From Postechiella sp039985655 (GTDB lineage Bacteria; Bacteroidota; Bacteroidia; Flavobacteriales; Flavobacteriaceae), in the NCBI GenBank assembly GCA_039985655.1, contig JBDWSF010000003.1:202222-266221 (forward strand): a DNA stretch of 64,000 nucleotides, read 5' to 3'. Numbering within the stretch: the stretch's first letter is position 1; the number at the start of each line of letters is the position of its first letter. Shown piece after piece: positions 50,866 through 61,405 of the stretch. Position numbers and translations under genes: made by a program. The notes below the pieces were generated by a model. The model was not told where the DNA came from. It made no database searches and was given only the letters and a program-made list of their open reading frames with translations.

Positions 50866-53298
50866 TTAATTTATTTGATAAAGTAAAATGGCATTGTTTT
50901 CGCCTTTAGTAACAAATTCTAAGGCGGCATCTTTATCAATATTATCTAAAGTCATTATAGAGTTGCCATAAACGGGGAAGTTGGGCAAAGGTTTAGTTTG
51001 ACTATCATAAAGATGTACCTTTCGAGATTGTAAATCGGTAATAGAAACATAAATTTTATCGTTTATGTAGAATATTTTTGGTTCAGAATAATTGCCAAAA
51101 TCTAGATTTACCGTTTTGTTACGAATGTTAAGTTTATCCTCACTATAGGTTACTAAAGTTTTGCTTGTCGTTGTAATGTGGTGTTTTTCAGAAAGCTTTA
51201 AATTTTGAGAAGCCGTATTGCCTTTGGTGTCTATGGTTATTAATTGACCATCGTTGGTTGTTGTGGTAAATTTGTTTTTGTATAAATATAACGCTTCCGC
51301 GGAAAAATTAACGGTGGTCTTTGGCGTTACACGTGTTTTTCCTATACGGTCTAAAATATAAAGTTTGTCTTTTGTTTTTACAGTAATATAATCTTTACTA
51401 CCAATTCTAAAATGCTGAGGTGACGTGATTATCGAGTTGTTAGCCTGTTTAAAAGTAAACCCGTTTACAGATTTTCCTTTTCCATCATACATCAATACCT
51501 TTTTATTTTGAGTCACTAACAGTCTATAATTTTTCTTTTTATCATAATCGAAAACAGAAAGTGGTTGCGTAATAATATCATTAAATTTAAGAGGGAATGG
51601 GCTAACTTCTTTACCGTTTCTATCTAATACATACACATAGTTTGGTGTTGCGAAAGCCAATTGAAGCCGACCATTTTTATACATATCAATCTGATTGATT
51701 TTACCTAAAATAGCGCCTTTAATACGTTTTTTCCAAAGTACTTTCCCTTTATTCGAAATTAAATAGAAGTTATTGTTTACATCTTGTACCACAATTTCTT
51801 TTTGTTTGGTAATATGATTAACAACAAATTGAGGATAGTTTAATAAATCAGATTCTAGTTTGATGTTTAATTCTTCCGAAACTGTATTAGCTGAAGCTTT
51901 ACGTTTTGCTTTTTTTATAATGCCATTGACATGCGCAAAGTTAGAATCGTAGATGAATTGAATGGCAGAACTTTTATAATCTTTAAATGAATTTGAAATA
52001 GATTCTTCAAGGTTCTCATTTAATATGTTTTTTAAATTTGAAGGATTAGTAACTAGCATTAACGACGCTTCGTCGCTAAGTTGTTCTTTTATATTTTTAA
52101 AATGAATTTGTTCACTTAGCGTAGTTTTATTTTGATAATTGGCAATGATGTTTTGAAGCATTTCCAAGTCATCTGTAAAAACAAAAAAGTGATCTATTTG
52201 ACAATATTTTGATGCCTTAGTATATGTAATTAACGGAGAGAGTTCAGTAGAAAATAATTCGGGTTTGCTAAAATTAAAAATATCGACTTGTCTGTAGTTT
52301 TCAATAAGCGTTTGTTCGCCTATAAGTGCTTCGTTGGTTGCAATGGCATCAATAGAATTAAGAATAATGGCGCGGTTCTTAGCCTCATATATAACGCCAA
52401 TTTCATTTGCGTTTTCAAAAAGAAGGGTTTGGTTCGCAATAGAATCTTTTTGTAAATGATTATTTAAATTCTGTTTAAAAATAGAATAATCGTTAAACGT
52501 AAAACTCAAAAAACCATCGCTATTGGACGGTGTTATATTTTGAATTTGGTTTTCTTGGGGCACCGTGTTTTTAAAAACATTAATAAAGCTTTTTGTCGAA
52601 TCTGATGCTTTAGTTACGCCGTTAAAAAACAATTGATCTTGATTTATATCCGCATCAAAAGCGATGTAATTTGTAAAGGCTTTTAAAGGAAGATGCTTAT
52701 CAGCAAAAAACGATTCAATAAAAGGATTGCCCGATTTAATAATAATAGATAATTCTTTGTCTTCACTTAAAGTGCGATACGACTTTTCAAGACTTGTATT
52801 TAATTCAGGACTATTAAAGGCGTCAACAATATTTTGCTTTAAAGAAGATGCAATAAAAAGGCTATCGATTATTGTACTGTAAAAGAAGGTGTTTTTTAAA
52901 GTAGATTTTTTATAAAATTTATTTTTCTCAGTAAACGTTTCCTCCGTATAATCTTTTAAAGAATCGGTTATAAATAAATTGTTATGGTGTTTAGTAACAA
53001 TGGTAAAGTTTAAACTGTCCATTTTGTTTTTGTCTAAACATATTAATATGTCTCCAGTCGCTTTTAAATTTGATAACAGCTCTAATTCTTTTTCTAAAGC
53101 TTGATAAGCTTCCATTTTGGAGAATTTTTGTAGAAAGCTACTATTTTGAATACTGTTTTTTAGACTTTCTGCGTTAGAAGTTTTTAAAACAACCGAACTA
53201 TTTTGTGGAATATAGTGTATAAGTGCTTTGCGATTATTTTTAGACTGGTTACAGCTAAACATAAAAACAAGTAGAAAGACAAAATAAAAGGGTTTCAT
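50866..53298 (-). CDS. Large conserved lipoprotein with C-terminal propeller-like repeats
   Basis: 810 residues. Lipoprotein signal MKPFYFVFLLVFMFSC (lipobox Cys at 16). The first about 470 residues are mixed alpha/beta without a recognised domain. From about residue 490, repeated four-strand units (VQDVNNNFYLISNKGKVLWKK, PNYVYVLDRNGKEV, NKKVLMYDGKGKS, KDKLYILDRIGKTR, DGQLITIDTKGN) suggest a PQQ- or WD-like beta-propeller. The gene sits 58 bases downstream of rnhB on the same strand, an order I believe is common in Flavobacteriia. Function unknown; probably an envelope binding or assembly protein. Confidence 0.65.
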   Translation of the reverse strand: MKPFYFVFLLVFMFSCNQSKNNRKALIHYIPQNSSVVLKTSNAESLKNSIQNSSFLQKFSKMEAYQALEKELELLSNLKATGDILICLDKNKMDSLNFTIVTKHHNNLFITDSLKDYTEETFTEKNKFYKKSTLKNTFFYSTIIDSLFIASSLKQNIVDAFNSPELNTSLEKSYRTLSEDKELSIIIKSGNPFIESFFADKHLPLKAFTNYIAFDADINQDQLFFNGVTKASDSTKSFINVFKNTVPQENQIQNITPSNSDGFLSFTFNDYSIFKQNLNNHLQKDSIANQTLLFENANEIGVIYEAKNRAIILNSIDAIATNEALIGEQTLIENYRQVDIFNFSKPELFSTELSPLITYTKASKYCQIDHFFVFTDDLEMLQNIIANYQNKTTLSEQIHFKNIKEQLSDEASLMLVTNPSNLKNILNENLEESISNSFKDYKSSAIQFIYDSNFAHVNGIIKKAKRKASANTVSEELNIKLESDLLNYPQFVVNHITKQKEIVVQDVNNNFYLISNKGKVLWKKRIKGAILGKINQIDMYKNGRLQLAFATPNYVYVLDRNGKEVSPFPLKFNDIITQPLSVFDYDKKKNYRLLVTQNKKVLMYDGKGKSVNGFTFKQANNSIITSPQHFRIGSKDYITVKTKDKLYILDRIGKTRVTPKTTVNFSAEALYLYKNKFTTTTNDGQLITIDTKGNTASQNLKLSEKHHITTTSKTLVTYSEDKLNIRNKTVNLDFGNYSEPKIFYINDKIYVSITDLQSRKVHLYDSQTKPLPNFPVYGNSIMTLDNIDKDAALEFVTKGENNAILLYQIN

Positions 53299-53356
53299 GT
53301 ATGGACTAATTTTTACAAACCTACATATTTTTCGAATTGCCTAAAAGGAAAACACG

Positions 53357-53941
53357 CTATTCTTCTGGTAAAAGTCTAAATGTTTTACGATGATATTTCG
53401 TAATACCAAATTCTCTTATAGCAGCTCTGTGCTCTTTTGTGGGATAGCCTTTGTTTTGTTTCCAGTTATACATGGGGAATTCTTTATGAATTTTATTCAT
53501 GTATTCATCTCTATAAGTTTTGGCCAAAACCGATGCAGCAGCAATACTCATATATTTGCTATCGCCTTTTACAATCGTTTCGAAGGAGATATTTTTATAA
53601 GGTTTAAATCGGTTGCCATCTACAATTATAAATTCAGGAGTAGGCTTCAATTTTGCAATCGATTTGTGCATCGCTAAAATGGAGGCATTAAGAATATTAA
53701 TGTCATCTATTTTCTCCTGAAAAATATGAGCCACACCAAAAGTAACAGCTTCAAATTCAATAATTGGTTTTAAAAGATCTCTTTTTTTTTCGCTAAGTTG
53801 TTTCGAATCGTTTAAAAGCGTATTATAAAAATCTTGCGGAAGTATAACGGCAGCAGCCGTAACAGGACCAGCTAAACAGCCCCTGCCAGCTTCATCTGTT
53901 CCGCATTCTAGTTTTAAGTTTGAATAGTTTAATCTAAGCAT
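53357..53941 (-). CDS. rnhB: Ribonuclease HII
   Basis: 194 residues. It removes ribonucleotides from RNA-DNA hybrids. The active-site motif GTDEAGRGCLAGPV (D16, E17) opens the fold; other conserved parts are DSKQLSEKKRD, EFIIVDGNRFKPY and KGDSKYMSIAAASVLAKTYRDEYM. Standard length and an unambiguous ATG. It is the first gene of a two-gene unit with the large lipoprotein. Confidence 0.95.
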   Translation of the reverse strand: MLRLNYSNLKLECGTDEAGRGCLAGPVTAAAVILPQDFYNTLLNDSKQLSEKKRDLLKPIIEFEAVTFGVAHIFQEKIDDINILNASILAMHKSIAKLKPTPEFIIVDGNRFKPYKNISFETIVKGDSKYMSIAAASVLAKTYRDEYMNKIHKEFPMYNWKQNKGYPTKEHRAAIREFGITKYHRKTFRLLPEE

Positions 53942-54066
53942 ATATCAATAATATTGTCAAATTTATAATTTATTAAGCGAATTATTATGCATACATAGTA
54001 AAATTAAGTGTTTTTATGAGAATAATCTAACGCACATTACGAATTTGCTATTTATTTTAGTGGTTC

Positions 54067-54101
54067 TTTGAAAAAATCACATAAAATCATAATTATTTTT
54101 G
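54067..54101 (+). promoter_or_regulatory. Promoter upstream of the second SusC gene (TTTG - 23 - TATTTTTG)
   Basis: TTTG at 54067-54070 and TATTTTTG at 54094-54101, spaced 23 bases, fit the Bacteroidota -33/-7 pattern. The SusC ATG is 110 bases downstream. Confidence 0.45.
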
Positions 54102-54211
54102 TCAATTACACACTGTTTGGGTTTGGTTTTTGCATTTTTTTAACTCTTTTTTTTGTTTATTTAAGATAATATTAAGAACTTCGTCATTGACTAACTCAAA
54201 TAATTAATTAT

Positions 54212-57200
54212 ATGAAATTAAAGTTGACCTACTTGTTGACGCTTTTTTTTGCGTTTGCTATTCAATTCTCTTACGGACAAGAGAAACTAATTAGAGGCAC
54301 CGTTTCGTCTTCGGTAGATGGATTACCTCTACCCGGTGTAAATGTTCTTATAAAAGGAACAAATTTAGGCGCACAAACCAATTTTGACGGAGAATATTCA
54401 ATTAAAGCCACAGAGGGACAGATTCTAGTGTATTCTTTCCTAGGTTTTAAAGCTGTCGAAAGCATTGTTGGAAAAGAAGCAGTTATTGATGTAGAATTAG
54501 ATGAAGATGTTTCAACTCTAGATGAAGTTGTTATTACAGGATATCAAAAAATTGATAGAAAGCTCTTTACAGGTTCTGCTGCGACACTTAAAATTGAAGA
54601 TGTAAAATTAGATGGTATTGCAGATGTTAGTAGAGCACTGCAAGGACAAGTGGCTGGTGTAGAAATACAAAATGTATCGGGTACGTTTGGTACAGCTCCA
54701 GTTATTAGAATTAGAGGTAATGCTTCCATTAATGGAACAAATAAACCATTGTGGGTTATTGATGGTATTATTCTAGAGGATGCTGTAGAATTGTCTAATG
54801 AAGATATTTCTTCAGGGAACTTAGATACCATATTAAGTTCATCCACAGCAGGTATTAATCCTGAAGATGTCGAAACATTTCAGGTTTTAAAAGATGCTTC
54901 GGCAACGGCGCTTTACGGTGCAAGAGCTTTAAATGGAGTTATTGTTATTACAACCAAGCGAGGTACAACAGGGAAACCTTCAATTAATTTCACGAGTAGT
55001 TTAACAACAAGATCTAAACCAACTTACGATCAATTTAACTTTTTAAGTTCTGGAGACGAAATGTCTGTGTATCAAGAGTTATACGAAAAAGGTTGGATAG
55101 ATATAGCGGGAGCTAATACAGCTTCAAATCATGGTGTGTTCTCAGATATGTTTAATAGAATAACAAATGGTGAATTAGAGTGGGGCCCTGGAGGTTCCCC
55201 TAATTATGCTTATTTACAACGTTATGCCGATGCGAATACAGATTGGTTTGATGTATTATTTAAAGATTCCTTTATTAGAACGAATAGTTTTAGTATCTCA
55301 TCAGGTACAGAAACGTCAAGATATAGAGCTTCCGTAAGTTCTATGGTTGATGAAGGACAAACAGTTGCTGATGATGTTAAGAACTATACAGCTAATTTAA
55401 ATGCTGATTTTGATTTATCACCTAAATTTTCTGTAGGTTTTAAATTAACAGGTAATGTAAGAGATCAAAGAATCGCGGCTTCAGAGGACAGAGAATTAAA
55501 TGCGATTACTGGCATTTACGAGAGAAATTTTGATATTAATCCCTTTAATTACGCGTTGTATACAAGTAGAAGTATAACACCGTATGATGAAAATGGAGAT
55601 CGTCAATTTTTTAGACGAAGTTATGCGCCTTTTAATATTTTACATGAAGTAGAACATAACTATGTAGATTTAAGTTTAATGGATTTAACATTTAATACAA
55701 ATTTTAAATGGGAAGTTGCAAAGGGTTTAAATTTTACAACGGTGCTTCAAGGAAGATGGTATCAAAGTAATGCGGTTCAAACGATACACGAAGATTCTAA
55801 TAATGCAGCAGCTTATAGAGCAGATAATCCTTTAATTAGAGAGAATAATATATTCCTATTTGATGATCCAGACGCACCAGAATTACAGCCATATTCAGTG
55901 TTACCAAACGGAGGATTTAGAAAAACAACAGATAACTCTTTAACGAGTTATTACATGAGAAATCAATTTGATTATTCGCATACGTTTGGAGATAAGCATA
56001 TCGTTAGTGCTTTGTTAGCTCAGGAAATAAGATCGAGTGACCGTGTTCAAGAAAAGAATGACGGTTGGGGCTATTTGTTTGATAAAGGCGGATTAATATT
56101 AAGTGATCCTAACTTTATTAGATTTTTGGATAGTAGAGGAGAAGAGTATTTTGATGTTGAAGAAACGAGGCAAAGAGGTTGGGGTGTTTTCTCAAATTTA
56201 GCGTATTCTTATGATTCGCGTTATGTTATTAATGGGACCTATACATATACAGGAGATAATAGAACAGGTAATTCTAAAACAGCCCGTTATTTACCAACAT
56301 GGAATATAAGTGGTGCTTGGAATATGCACAATGAGAAGTTTTTAGAAAATGCCGATTGGTTAAACTTATTAAAAGTAAAATCAACTTATGGTTTATCTGG
56401 AAGTAATCCTTTTGATGCTAGTGCAGGTTTAATTGTTTTTGGAGAAGAACCGTTGCGACCTCAATTATCCGAAAGAGAAGTCTCTTTATTAATTGACCAA
56501 TTAGAAAACGGAGAATTAACATTCGAAAAACTTTATGAATGGAATGTAGGTGTAGAATCTGCTTTCTTTAACAACCGTATAGGTTTAGAATTAGAATATT
56601 ATAGAAGAACATCCGAAGATTTAATTGGTTTTGTAGAAACTAATGGCGTTGGAGGTGAAGGTACCAAATTAGGAAATGTAGGAGATATGGATCGAGAAGG
56701 CTACGAAGTAACATTAAGAACCTTAAATGTGGAAACTTCTAATTTTAAATGGTCTTCTAATTTCAACTTTAGTCATTCTAAAAGTGAAATTACTAAATGG
56801 GAATCTCAAGATCGGATTGGCGATGCCATTAGTAGAAATGGAGCCAATCTTGTAGGTTATCCAACAGGAGCTTTGTTTTCTGTGCCCTTTGCAGGATTGG
56901 ATTCTAACGGAATACCAACATTTTTTGGAGAAGAAGATGCTATTATTCAAGATCTTGATTTGCAAGAAAGAGATGATATTACAAAGTACTTGAAATATGA
57001 AGGTCCAACAGAACCAACATTCTTTGGAGGGTTTAATAATACATTTACTTATAAAAATATAGGATTAAATGTTGGGTTTGCATACCGAGGAGGAAATAAA
57101 ATTCGTTTAGACGATGTTTATCAACAAACGTATGATGATTACAGTTCACTTCCTGGAGATTTAATTAACAGATGGTCTTTACCTGGAGATGAAAATATAA

Positions 57201-57532
57201 CGAACATTCCATCAATTTTATCAGAAATAGCAAGTCAAGGGTTGGATAATCAAGGGTTAAACCCTTACGAATTATACAATAAGAGTGATGTAAGAGTTGC
57301 AGATGGAGACTATGTTAGGTTAAAAAATATTAAGTTATCTTATAGATTACCACAGAGTTTCCTAAAGAGAACTTGGTTAAAGTCTGCTACAGCGAGTTTA
57401 TCTGCCCATAATTTATGGTTAATATATTCAGATGATAGACTTAATGGTATCGATCCAGAATTTTTCCAATCAGGTGGAGTATCGCTTCCGTTAACAAGAA
57501 GTTACACATTTACACTTAACTTTAATTTTTAG
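54212..57532 (+). CDS. SusC/RagA TonB-linked outer membrane transporter (no STN domain)
   Basis: 1106 residues. Signal peptide ends FSYGQ (about 23). A CarboxypepD_reg domain starts at about 27 (RGTVSSSVDGLPLPGVNVLIKG), a TonB box at about 103 (DEVVITGYQ), then the plug (RALQGQVAGVEIQNVSG, RIRGNASING, LWVIDGIILED, VLKDASATALYGARALNGVIVITTKRG) and the barrel. Without STN it cannot signal through FecR. SusD follows after 4 bases, then a metallopeptidase and a DUF4302 lipoprotein, so substrate is probably peptide- or protein-derived. Intact. Confidence 0.93.
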   Translation: MKLKLTYLLTLFFAFAIQFSYGQEKLIRGTVSSSVDGLPLPGVNVLIKGTNLGAQTNFDGEYSIKATEGQILVYSFLGFKAVESIVGKEAVIDVELDEDVSTLDEVVITGYQKIDRKLFTGSAATLKIEDVKLDGIADVSRALQGQVAGVEIQNVSGTFGTAPVIRIRGNASINGTNKPLWVIDGIILEDAVELSNEDISSGNLDTILSSSTAGINPEDVETFQVLKDASATALYGARALNGVIVITTKRGTTGKPSINFTSSLTTRSKPTYDQFNFLSSGDEMSVYQELYEKGWIDIAGANTASNHGVFSDMFNRITNGELEWGPGGSPNYAYLQRYADANTDWFDVLFKDSFIRTNSFSISSGTETSRYRASVSSMVDEGQTVADDVKNYTANLNADFDLSPKFSVGFKLTGNVRDQRIAASEDRELNAITGIYERNFDINPFNYALYTSRSITPYDENGDRQFFRRSYAPFNILHEVEHNYVDLSLMDLTFNTNFKWEVAKGLNFTTVLQGRWYQSNAVQTIHEDSNNAAAYRADNPLIRENNIFLFDDPDAPELQPYSVLPNGGFRKTTDNSLTSYYMRNQFDYSHTFGDKHIVSALLAQEIRSSDRVQEKNDGWGYLFDKGGLILSDPNFIRFLDSRGEEYFDVEETRQRGWGVFSNLAYSYDSRYVINGTYTYTGDNRTGNSKTARYLPTWNISGAWNMHNEKFLENADWLNLLKVKSTYGLSGSNPFDASAGLIVFGEEPLRPQLSEREVSLLIDQLENGELTFEKLYEWNVGVESAFFNNRIGLELEYYRRTSEDLIGFVETNGVGGEGTKLGNVGDMDREGYEVTLRTLNVETSNFKWSSNFNFSHSKSEITKWESQDRIGDAISRNGANLVGYPTGALFSVPFAGLDSNGIPTFFGEEDAIIQDLDLQERDDITKYLKYEGPTEPTFFGGFNNTFTYKNIGLNVGFAYRGGNKIRLDDVYQQTYDDYSSLPGDLINRWSLPGDENITNIPSILSEIASQGLDNQGLNPYELYNKSDVRVADGDYVRLKNIKLSYRLPQSFLKRTWLKSATASLSAHNLWLIYSDDRLNGIDPEFFQSGGVSLPLTRSYTFTLNFNF

Positions 57533-57536
57533 CATT

Positions 57537-58961
57537 ATGAAAAAGAATTTAATTATAATAATAGCTTTTATTTCATTTTTTGGGTGTGACGAATACTTAG
57601 ATGAAGTACCAGATAACAGACAAACCGTAACGAGTTTAGAGGATGTTTCAGAATTATTAGTTTCTGCGTATTCCGAAGGAACTTATAATTTTGTAGAATG
57701 GAAAACAGATAATGTTACAGCTATTCCAGATAACGATCAAGAAGATTGGATGACGGAAAATTATCAGTATATACCTGTGGTGTCAGATGAGCAACAAGAT
57801 TCGCCTACTTATTTTTGGGAAAGTAATTATCAAGCCATTGCACATGCCAATCAAGCTTTGGAAGGGTTGAACGATATTGATGGAGGTGATGTTGGCTATA
57901 GAAATGCATTAAAAGGAGAAGCATTAATGTCTAGAGCGTATCATCATTTTATGCTTGCAAATGTATTTTCTCAGCATTATAACGATGCAAATAAAGGAGG
58001 CTTAGGAATTCCTTATATTACTGCACCCGAAACCAGTTTAAAAGTAGAATACGATCGTGGCACTCTTGAAGAAACATATGCTTTGGTAGAAAAAGATATG
58101 CTAGAAGCGCTACCATTAATTTCTGATACATATTATTCGGGTACAGGGAAATATCATTTTACCAAAAATGCTGGATATGCATTTGCTTCAAGGTTTTACT
58201 TGTTTAAAGGGGAGTACGATAAGTGTATCGAATATTCTAACAAAATATTAGGTAGTGGTGTTATAAATACAACCTATATTAAAGATATGGATGCTGCATT
58301 TGTTGGGACTTCATCTACGCAGATAGCAGATCAATTTAATGATATTAACGACCCTTCAAATATCTTTGTTGTCAGAAAAGAAAGTTCTTCAAGTAGATAT
58401 TACCAAGGCTATAGGATGAATGTTATAATATTTAATCAAGTCGTTAGAGCTAATATTCAGCAAAGTAGCGATAAAAGAGATTTATTATATAATTTTGGTA
58501 CTCAAGCATTACAACAACCTAAGTATAACGAACTTTTTAAGTTTACAACGTCAACTACAGGTTTACCATATATTATTATGACCCAGCTACGAGGCGAAGA
58601 AGTGATCTTTAATAGAATGGAATCTTATGTAAGATTAAATAGGTTAGATGATGCATTAAATGATTATAATGTTCTTGCCCCAACAAGATACGATACAGGA
58701 GGTCAATTAACTTTACCGGATATCGCAACTGGTTTTGGTGGTACAGAACAAGAAGCCATGTTAGATTTTGTTTTACTAGAACGAAGAAAAGAGTTTTTAG
58801 CAGAAGGATTAAGGTGGTTTGATGTAAAACGACTAAGTATAGAAGTTACTCATATCGATGTCAATGGAGATGAATTTGTTTTAGGAGAAGAAGATTTAAG
58901 GAAAGCGGTTCAAATTCCAGAAAAAGCATCAACAAACGGTATAGAAGCAAATCCAAGATAA
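57537..58961 (+). CDS. RagB/SusD-family surface lipoprotein
   Basis: 474 residues. Signal MKKNLIIIIAFISFFGC (lipobox Cys at 17), then DEYLDEVPDNRQTVTSLEDVSELLVSAYSEG, typical of SusD N-termini. TPR-like helices include ALKGEALMSRAYHHFMLANVF and GYAFASRFYLFKGEYDKCIEY. The C-terminal signature FVLLERRKEFLAEGLRWFDVKRL is complete. It acts as the surface lid of the SusC 4 bases upstream. Confidence 0.92.
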   Translation: MKKNLIIIIAFISFFGCDEYLDEVPDNRQTVTSLEDVSELLVSAYSEGTYNFVEWKTDNVTAIPDNDQEDWMTENYQYIPVVSDEQQDSPTYFWESNYQAIAHANQALEGLNDIDGGDVGYRNALKGEALMSRAYHHFMLANVFSQHYNDANKGGLGIPYITAPETSLKVEYDRGTLEETYALVEKDMLEALPLISDTYYSGTGKYHFTKNAGYAFASRFYLFKGEYDKCIEYSNKILGSGVINTTYIKDMDAAFVGTSSTQIADQFNDINDPSNIFVVRKESSSSRYYQGYRMNVIIFNQVVRANIQQSSDKRDLLYNFGTQALQQPKYNELFKFTTSTTGLPYIIMTQLRGEEVIFNRMESYVRLNRLDDALNDYNVLAPTRYDTGGQLTLPDIATGFGGTEQEAMLDFVLLERRKEFLAEGLRWFDVKRLSIEVTHIDVNGDEFVLGEEDLRKAVQIPEKASTNGIEANPR

Positions 58962-58983
58962 TAACGATTTAAAGAAGTTTAAT

Positions 58984-59931
58984 ATGAAAAATATAATAAA
59001 ATTAATGATATTAATGTTTTCGGTAACGTTGTTTTATCAATGTGCAACCGATGATGCGAATACAGAGTTTGTAGCTCCAGATAATCCAGATGTTTCAAGT
59101 GTAAACGATCAATATTTATACGATAACAATGGAGTAAGTTTATTTGAAACCTATGGTACAGCCACGCGTTGGAGATGGAATGATAACTTTATAGACCCAA
59201 CAGAACGCGCAACACCTATTGATGCAGATTTGGTTATTCCTTCAACTAAATTGGTAGAATATTTATGGGCAGGACCTTATGCTGAAACCGGTGCAGATGC
59301 TAGTGATTTTATAAAAAGTTTGTTTCCATCAGAATTAGTGTATATGGGATCGTATATATTTAATAACGATGGCACAGTAAAGTTAGGGTTTGCAGAAGGA
59401 GGAGCAAGAGTAACACTTTTAAATATGAATGCCTTAGATTTTGAAAATAGAGATTGGATGACCGACCCAAGCGGAGGCGTTTTAGCAACTGTCCATCACG
59501 AGTTTTCTCATATTGTACATCAAACTCATGGAATACCTACTGGTTTTAATACCATTTCAGAATCTTATTTAGGAAACGGTTGGAGTAATGGTGTAAGTAG
59601 AGATGATGCGATTAAATTAGGAATGGTAAGAAATTATGGAACCTTAAATGAGTTTGAAGATTTTTGTGAAATTATTTCGCACCTTTTAGTTGTAGATCAA
59701 GCGACTTTCGAGGACGATTTTATTAATCAAGAAGATTGTACAACATATACAGATGCTGGCGATATTATAAATTGTACAGAACTTAATGAAGGCCGAGAGC
59801 TTATCAGCCAAAAAGTAGATTTGGTGGTAGCTTTTTATAAAAATAATTTTAATGTTGATTTATTGGAAGTAAGAGATGTGCTTCAAGAAAGGTTAACAAC
59901 AGTAATAGATACTAATGGAATTCCAGAATAA
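58984..59931 (+). CDS. Putative zinc-binding metallopeptidase (SusD-associated, Mx1 type)
   Basis: 315 residues. Lipoprotein signal (MKNIIKLMILMFSVTLFYQC, Cys at 20). The zinc motif H172-E-F-S-H176 lies in TVHHEFSHIVHQTHGI. The third ligand may lie in the acidic FEDFCEIISHLL segment (about residue 230). It matches the family of putative zinc-binding metallopeptidases (PF15890) found after SusC/SusD in many Bacteroidota. It is probably surface-exposed and cleaves the captured protein before uptake. Its start is 22 bases after SusD. Confidence 0.85.
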   Translation: MKNIIKLMILMFSVTLFYQCATDDANTEFVAPDNPDVSSVNDQYLYDNNGVSLFETYGTATRWRWNDNFIDPTERATPIDADLVIPSTKLVEYLWAGPYAETGADASDFIKSLFPSELVYMGSYIFNNDGTVKLGFAEGGARVTLLNMNALDFENRDWMTDPSGGVLATVHHEFSHIVHQTHGIPTGFNTISESYLGNGWSNGVSRDDAIKLGMVRNYGTLNEFEDFCEIISHLLVVDQATFEDDFINQEDCTTYTDAGDIINCTELNEGRELISQKVDLVVAFYKNNFNVDLLEVRDVLQERLTTVIDTNGIPE

Positions 59932-59972
59932 GGATTTACTGTTTTTATTTTAGAACTAAAAAACAAAAAGAT

Positions 59973-61268
59973 ATGAAATATATATATAAATTAGGAACAA
60001 CATTAAGTGTTTTTATACTGCTGTTGGTTGTTGCGTCCTGTACTTCAGATAATGAGGTAGAGCCACTTTTCGATCAATCTATAAACGAAAGAACAGAGGT
60101 TTTAAAAGCGGAGTATTCAAATATCCTTATAACTCCAGAAAATGGATGGGTAGGTTATTATTCGCCAAACAACAGTTTTGGTTTTTACACCATTTTGTTA
60201 GATTTTGATTCGAGCGGAAATGTTGTTATTAACTCAGATTATGAGGCAGGTTCTGCAGATAATAATATAACCTATAGGATTGATAAATCATTAAAAATTG
60301 AATTAGTTTTTGAGTCGTCGTCCGTTTTTAGTGAAATCTTTGCAATTAATAACAACAATAATGGAGGTGAATTTGTCTTTAATATATTATCGGCTACAGA
60401 AAACGAAATCGTATTAGAGAGTAAATTAGATTATGGAGATGATGTAACAATATTTACTTTAAGAAGAGCACGAGCAGATGAGTCAGATTTAGACCCAGTT
60501 TATGATTCAGTTGAAGATATATCAGGAGATGGAACAGCGTCGGTATTTAGAAACATACTGTTTAATGATGATATAATAGGGACATTTAGTTTTAATACCG
60601 CAACTAGATTTACAACAATTTCATATATCTCCACAGATGGAACAATTGAAACAGTAAATGTTCCAATAATAATAACAGCTACAGGGTTTAGTTTTGTAGA
60701 GCCATTAGATATTAACGGTATAATATTAACCAGTTTTGAATATAATGATGCAGAAAATCAATACGAAAATCCAGCAGATGCATTAACAATCATTTATGAT
60801 AATATACCAGGTATACCATTAGCACCTTACGATTTTGGTACAGTAGCGAATAGTGCTAGGTACAATTATTTAGAACCAGGAAAAAGTAGTTTAGCTTTTA
60901 CAAGTTTTTATGATGATTATACACAATTTGTATCAGATAATTATGGTTTTACTATAGATAGAGTTTATATGTTTAGTTTAAATGATGGAGCAACTCCTTA
61001 TTTATATATTTATACCAGTTTAGGTAATATATGGTATGATATGAATGTTGATGTAGCTGACGGTATCGTTAAGTTTGAATTGACAGGAGATACAAATTCT
61101 AGTGCAGGTTTAACAGCTGTATTACAACCAATAATTGATGCGTTTACAGGAGCGCCTTCTGGATACTACCTAAAAGAAACAGGAGGACTTCTTAATTTTT
61201 CAAATGGTACATTCTCGATGATTAACGTCGATGACCCTTCAATGGAAATTAATTTTTACGATTTCTAA
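59973..61268 (+). CDS. DUF4302 lipoprotein
   Basis: 431 residues. Lipoprotein signal ending VVASC (Cys at about 23). The body fits DUF4302: NERTEVLKAEYSNILITPENGWVGYYSPN, GFYTILLDFDSSGNVVI, TYRIDKSLKIELVFE and AGLTAVLQPIIDAFTG. The family regularly follows SusC, SusD and an Mx1-type peptidase in Bacteroidota, suggesting a surface binding accessory. Its function is not established. A strong terminator after it closes the four-gene operon. Confidence 0.82.
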   Translation: MKYIYKLGTTLSVFILLLVVASCTSDNEVEPLFDQSINERTEVLKAEYSNILITPENGWVGYYSPNNSFGFYTILLDFDSSGNVVINSDYEAGSADNNITYRIDKSLKIELVFESSSVFSEIFAINNNNNGGEFVFNILSATENEIVLESKLDYGDDVTIFTLRRARADESDLDPVYDSVEDISGDGTASVFRNILFNDDIIGTFSFNTATRFTTISYISTDGTIETVNVPIIITATGFSFVEPLDINGIILTSFEYNDAENQYENPADALTIIYDNIPGIPLAPYDFGTVANSARYNYLEPGKSSLAFTSFYDDYTQFVSDNYGFTIDRVYMFSLNDGATPYLYIYTSLGNIWYDMNVDVADGIVKFELTGDTNSSAGLTAVLQPIIDAFTGAPSGYYLKETGGLLNFSNGTFSMINVDDPSMEINFYDF

Positions 61269-61294
61269 TTGCTTATTAAATAAGTTATAGATTA

Positions 61295-61333
61295 AAAAAA
61301 CCCTAATGCATGCTAAATACATTAGGGTTTTTT
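61295..61333 (+). terminator. Intrinsic terminator of the second SusCD operon
   Basis: A 14-bp stem AAAAAACCCTAATG / CATTAGGGTTTTTT with an 11-base loop, 27 bases after the DUF4302 stop. Its symmetric A/T runs make it bidirectional. Confidence 0.9.
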
Positions 61334-61405
61334 AATGTTTTAATTTTTAATTAACACATCCATTAAATAATTTTTCCATTTTACAACGTTATCATATTTT
61401 GTATT

